Of a DNA stretch of 64,000 bases, positions 60,426 through 64,000 are shown piece by piece (within the stretch, counting starts at the first letter, position 1; each line of letters starts with the position of its first letter). Made by a program: the position numbers and the translations under genes. The notes below the pieces were generated by a model. The model ran no database searches, was not told the origin of the DNA, and saw only the letters and a list, made by a program, of their open reading frames with translations. The DNA comes from Scatophagus argus (taxonomy: Eukaryota > Chordata > Actinopteri > Scatophagidae), in contig NC_058493.1 in the NCBI RefSeq assembly GCF_020382885.2, positions 28,265,499 through 28,329,498 of the forward strand. Direction: 5' to 3'.

Positions 60426-61549
60426 TTATTATGTCAATCAGTTCTCAGGCAGATGGCTGCCCACGTAGAACCCCAACAACATATATGCTGAAACATCTGC
60501 CAGAAACATCTTCATCATGTGATAACTGGCTACCATCCATGTTTTTTGCATATTCGTCATTTGTACTGGCTTTGGGAGGGGAGTTGGCATGCAGAAAAGG
60601 TTTGGGTTTCGTAAAAAGAACATCAGGCTAACACCTACACTTCTCAGCCACCTGAATCTCCAGAAACATTCAGAGCATTTTTAGATTTCTTTCATTGCAC
60701 TAATTATGCAGCTTCTTTATTTTCCTCCATTAAGCATTATGTTTTCAGGTTGTCTGTCCTCGCCCTGAGGAAAGTGCTTACAAACGCCCTCTTGGGCAGA
60801 CACTTAGACACTTTTTAGGCAGTACTTGAGAATTCATGTGGTAACTACAATAAATCTAATAGCATAAAATCATGAGGTGATGTTCAAATGAAATCCATCA
60901 AAAATTTCACTGGAAAACAAAAATAAGGAGAGGTCACATGATCTCACTGGGAATCACGAATGTCTCTCTGAAGTTTCATGGAAAACCATTCAATAGTTGC
61001 AGAGATATTTTAGCAGAATGACAGACATTATGTTCTTATTGCTGCTAAAAACACAAGTCTGCTTAAAACAAGTCACAAAGGAGTAAAAAATTATTAAATG
61101 TCAATTTCAGTGAATACATATTGATGTTTCATTTTCCATCTTTGCCAAAGCATCGTTCTTCTTCGCAGATTCGTACAGAATGACGTGTTTACAAGCCAAC
61201 GTTTGTTTGTGTGTGAGACCTTTCTTATGCTTTTGGTCTGCACTGCAGTGCTGCTGACAAGCTGGAAGAAAAATGATAATGAAAATCAGACAGCACAGTC
61301 TTGGCCAATAACAAGTTTCACTGCGTGTTTAGCATTTGCTGATGTGATGCCATTATGTAACAGCTGCACACCATTTGAAATTAACTGGAATCAATTGTTT
61401 TGTGCCTTTTTTTCTGGAGGCTGATTTTAAGTTACTCACATGCAGTTAAACTCAGCTACAAAATATTAAATGACCGAAATTGGTTGATGAAGATTTTGAA
61501 CAAGTTGCTGTCTTCCCTTCGTGCATTTTACATAAAATATTCCCCGCAC

Positions 61550-62097
61550 TTTAGTCCCAAAAGTATTGGTACAGCTGCCCATCACACCAACAGGGACTTT
61601 AATGACATCACATTGTAAACACACAGACAGCTTTGCAGCTCTAACAGCTTCCACTCTTCTGTGAAGGCTTTCCACAACATGTTGGAGTGTTTCTGTGGGA
61701 ATTTGTGCCCATTCATGCAGTAGAGCATTTGTGAGGTCACACACTGATGTTGGACCAAAAGGCCTGGCTCACAATCTCCGTTCCAGTTCATCCCAAAGGT
61801 GTTGGATGGGGTTGAGGTCAGGGCTCTGTGTGGGCCAGTCAAGTTCTTCCACACCAAACTCATCCAACCATGTCTTTATGGAGCTTTGCTTTGTGCACTG
61901 GGGCACAGTCATGCTGGAATAGAAAAGGGCCTTCAACAAACTGTTGCCACAAAGTTGGAAGCATAGCATTGTCCAAAATGTCTTGGTGTGCTGAAGCATT
62001 AAGATTTCCCTTCACTGGAATACAGGGGACGAGCACAAGCCTGAGGAACAGCCCCACACCACACCTGGATTGCATCCCAATACTTTTGTCTATATAA
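61550..62097 (-). mobile_element. Tc1-derived non-autonomous element, copy D
   Basis: About 545 bp. Left end CCAAAAGTATTGG, right end CCCAATACTTTTGTCTATAT. The minus strand encodes TLWQQFVEGPFLFQHDCAPVH in one frame and SPDLNPIQHLWDELERRL in another, with the same break and stop as copies A and C. By eye it is nearly identical to copy C over more than 300 bases. Confidence 0.85.
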
Positions 62098-64000
62098 TTT
62101 ACCATCACAGGCACTGACCTTTGCACTTTGTTCTGGTAACAGTCTGGATGGTTCTTTTCCGTTTTGGTCTGGAGGACACAATGTCTATGATTTCTAAAAT
62201 GAATTCAAAACGTGGACCCACAGCACACTTTTCCACTTTGTGTCCATCTCAGGTGATCTGGTGGTGTTTCTTGGCGTTGATATGTGGCTTTTGCTTTTCA
62301 TGGTAGAGTCTTAACGTGTAGGGACAAACTGTGTTTGGCGATGATGGTTTTCCTGCGTTCCTGAGCCCTTGTACCGACACCCTGGTTTTTAGTGTGTGAG
62401 GGATCACAGGTCACTTGGATTCAGTGTTGGTTGTTGTGTGCAGAGATTTCTATGAAACTTTGGATGATATTGCGGGTTGCAGAGGGTGAAATCCCTGAGT
62501 TCCTTACAACTTTGTGTTGAGAGACGTTGTTCTTGACCACATGAACCTTGCCCAGTCCTTACCTGTGTTTGACTGAGACTTTGTAGACCTTGTGCTTTTA
62601 TTATTATTTATTTATTCTTAAAATTGTCGCCGCGTCTCTCATCTCCTCTGTAATCACTGAGCTGCAAAACTTTCACAATAACATCAGTTGTTTCCAAGAG
62701 CCGAACTTTTTCATGTGATAGGAATGTGACAAGTAAGAATGTCACAAATAACAATGACGATCTCTGACTTACTGGAAGTTAAATCTGAAAGTAGTCTCAG
62801 AGAGTAAATAAGGCTGTCACCAGGACGACACACCTGTCAGCTCAGGTGGATAAGTCCGGTCCTGTACGTGACAGGCTGTACCTTGGCATCAGTTCTGATG
62901 ATCAGCACAGCAGTCACACTGACATGTAAAACACGATACAGCCAGTTTCACCATCCAGCCAGTTCAAATTTAGCTGCGCCACATGTTAATGCAACATTAT
63001 TAAAGTCAGATATTTAACATATAACACGTGCTTTTACTTTTGATTTTTTAGGTACATTTGGTTTATGATGCTTCTGTGTTGAATAAGGGTCACCCCTTTC
63101 CTTTTATCATCATCATCATCTTCAGGTCAGATGTTTTATTTGTCCATTATAACCAAATCTCTGCAATGCTAATAACACTGGCACAAAAAAAATTAAATGC
63201 CATAACAAAGCAACATGACTTAAGTGGTTTTACTGATACGAATGTGTTGCATTTGATAAATCACAATAAGTAATCCTAATCCAATAAGGTAAAGTGTTGC
63301 AGATGTAAGTTTTTTCAGTTGAAGAAAAAAGACAAAGTGTTTCAGTCAAAATATATGAGGAAATAAATAAAAAATATATGAGAGTAAAATACCAGAATAT
63401 TCTCTTCATCGCTCTGATAGTCAGATTACTGATACTGATATAATACTGACACTGACACTGATATGTGGTCTGTGTTCGGAATCCTGTCTGATATGACTCA
63501 TTTATTTGTGTTTTCTGTGATCGGGATGAATGTGCACACAAAGTGAACTCTCGATGCTGCCAGTCAGACCAGTCAAACCCTCAGACTCATGTTGCTTTCA
63601 TTTTGTTTCATTTTGACACCTGTTGCAGTCACAGTGTATTCAAGGAAGTCCACATCATTCTTTTATTCTCACATGATTATCATCTGTTCATCACTTTAAT
63701 TAAAAGTAGTCATGTCCTACTTTATGCAGCCCGCAGTAAAATACTTACAAACCTGATTGTGAATATTTTTGTTTGTATTTTATGTCCTGTGTGAGACAGA
63801 AATATATTGTAGAGTGGGAATGAAAGTTTATTTGTTTTTTTTAACCATTTAGTGGGATACATCGCTCAACATGCACCAAATCTGGTACATGTATGGCTCA
63901 AAATATTCTCACTTCTACAAATATTATTTACATGTAAGTTAAAGTGAAAAAATGTTATGTTACAGTGTGAGGTGGGTGACACAGTGGCGCCCTGACGGAT
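62098..64000. other. Intergenic tail of window, old repeat remnants
   Basis: The part 62250-62570 resembles a decayed DNA-transposon sequence seen often in fish genomes (from memory; low certainty). The rest, to the window edge, is AT-rich with no exon or RNA gene that I can support. Confidence 0.4.

Noticed and set aside
62250-62570. Possible transposase remnant beside Tc1-derived copy D
   Set aside because: Resembles a common fish repeat from memory but shows no intact frame or inverted ends, so it is mentioned only as a low-certainty remnant.

Overview
The window is nuclear DNA from a ray-finned (teleost, probably percomorph-like) fish. The evidence is vertebrate split genes with consensus GT-AG introns, CA/TG and GATA microsatellites, and repeat families typical of fish: Tc1-like elements, a tRNA-derived SINE, L2/CR1-type LINE 3' ends, a solo LTR and several MITEs. 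There is no prokaryotic operon structure, no CRISPR array and no phage or plasmid module.

Seven protein-coding genes could be rebuilt exon by exon, and each closes in frame. From left to right they are: lctl (gamma-klotho/lactase-like, minus, 1628-6513, 13 exons, 569 aa); a four-Greek-key beta/gamma-crystallin (plus, 8881-11615, 6 exons, 207 aa); ccnb2 (cyclin B2, minus, 12396-14709, 8 exons, 396 aa); cars1 (cytosolic cysteinyl-tRNA synthetase, minus, 17020-28492, 23 exons, 821 aa); pex16 (peroxisomal membrane biogenesis, plus, 28765-34565, 11 exons, 341 aa); arfgap2 (COPI Arf GTPase activator, minus, 36389-45452, 16 exons, 534 aa); and an unassigned type I membrane protein with a zona pellucida domain (plus, 48328-56127, 13 exons, 746 aa).

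cars1 and pex16 are divergent with only 272 bp between their start codons, so they probably share a bidirectional promoter. Crystallin/ccnb2 and pex16/arfgap2 are convergent pairs. The genes do not form one pathway; they are housekeeping genes (translation, cell cycle, peroxisome, Golgi traffic) beside two genes expected to be lens- or eye-related (lctl, crystallin) and one surface glycoprotein. ccnb2 has a textbook NF-Y/CHR cell-cycle promoter.

The last 8 kb (56.1-64 kb) has no gene I can support and is repeat-rich. It holds a long imperfect hairpin element, a LINE tail, a SINE split by a solo LTR with a clean 5-bp target duplication, and a Tc1-derived element. That Tc1-derived family occurs four times in the window plus one end fragment. 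All copies share the same frameshift, stop codon and catalytic Glu-to-Gln change, so it spread as a non-autonomous element.

The most unusual items are the Tc1-derived family, the hairpin repeat family (two inverted copies bracket the first exons of lctl), a 55-nt near-perfect palindrome inside a short cars1 intron, a GC-AG intron in cars1, and the unassigned ZP protein. I found nothing that looks like a wholly new biological system.
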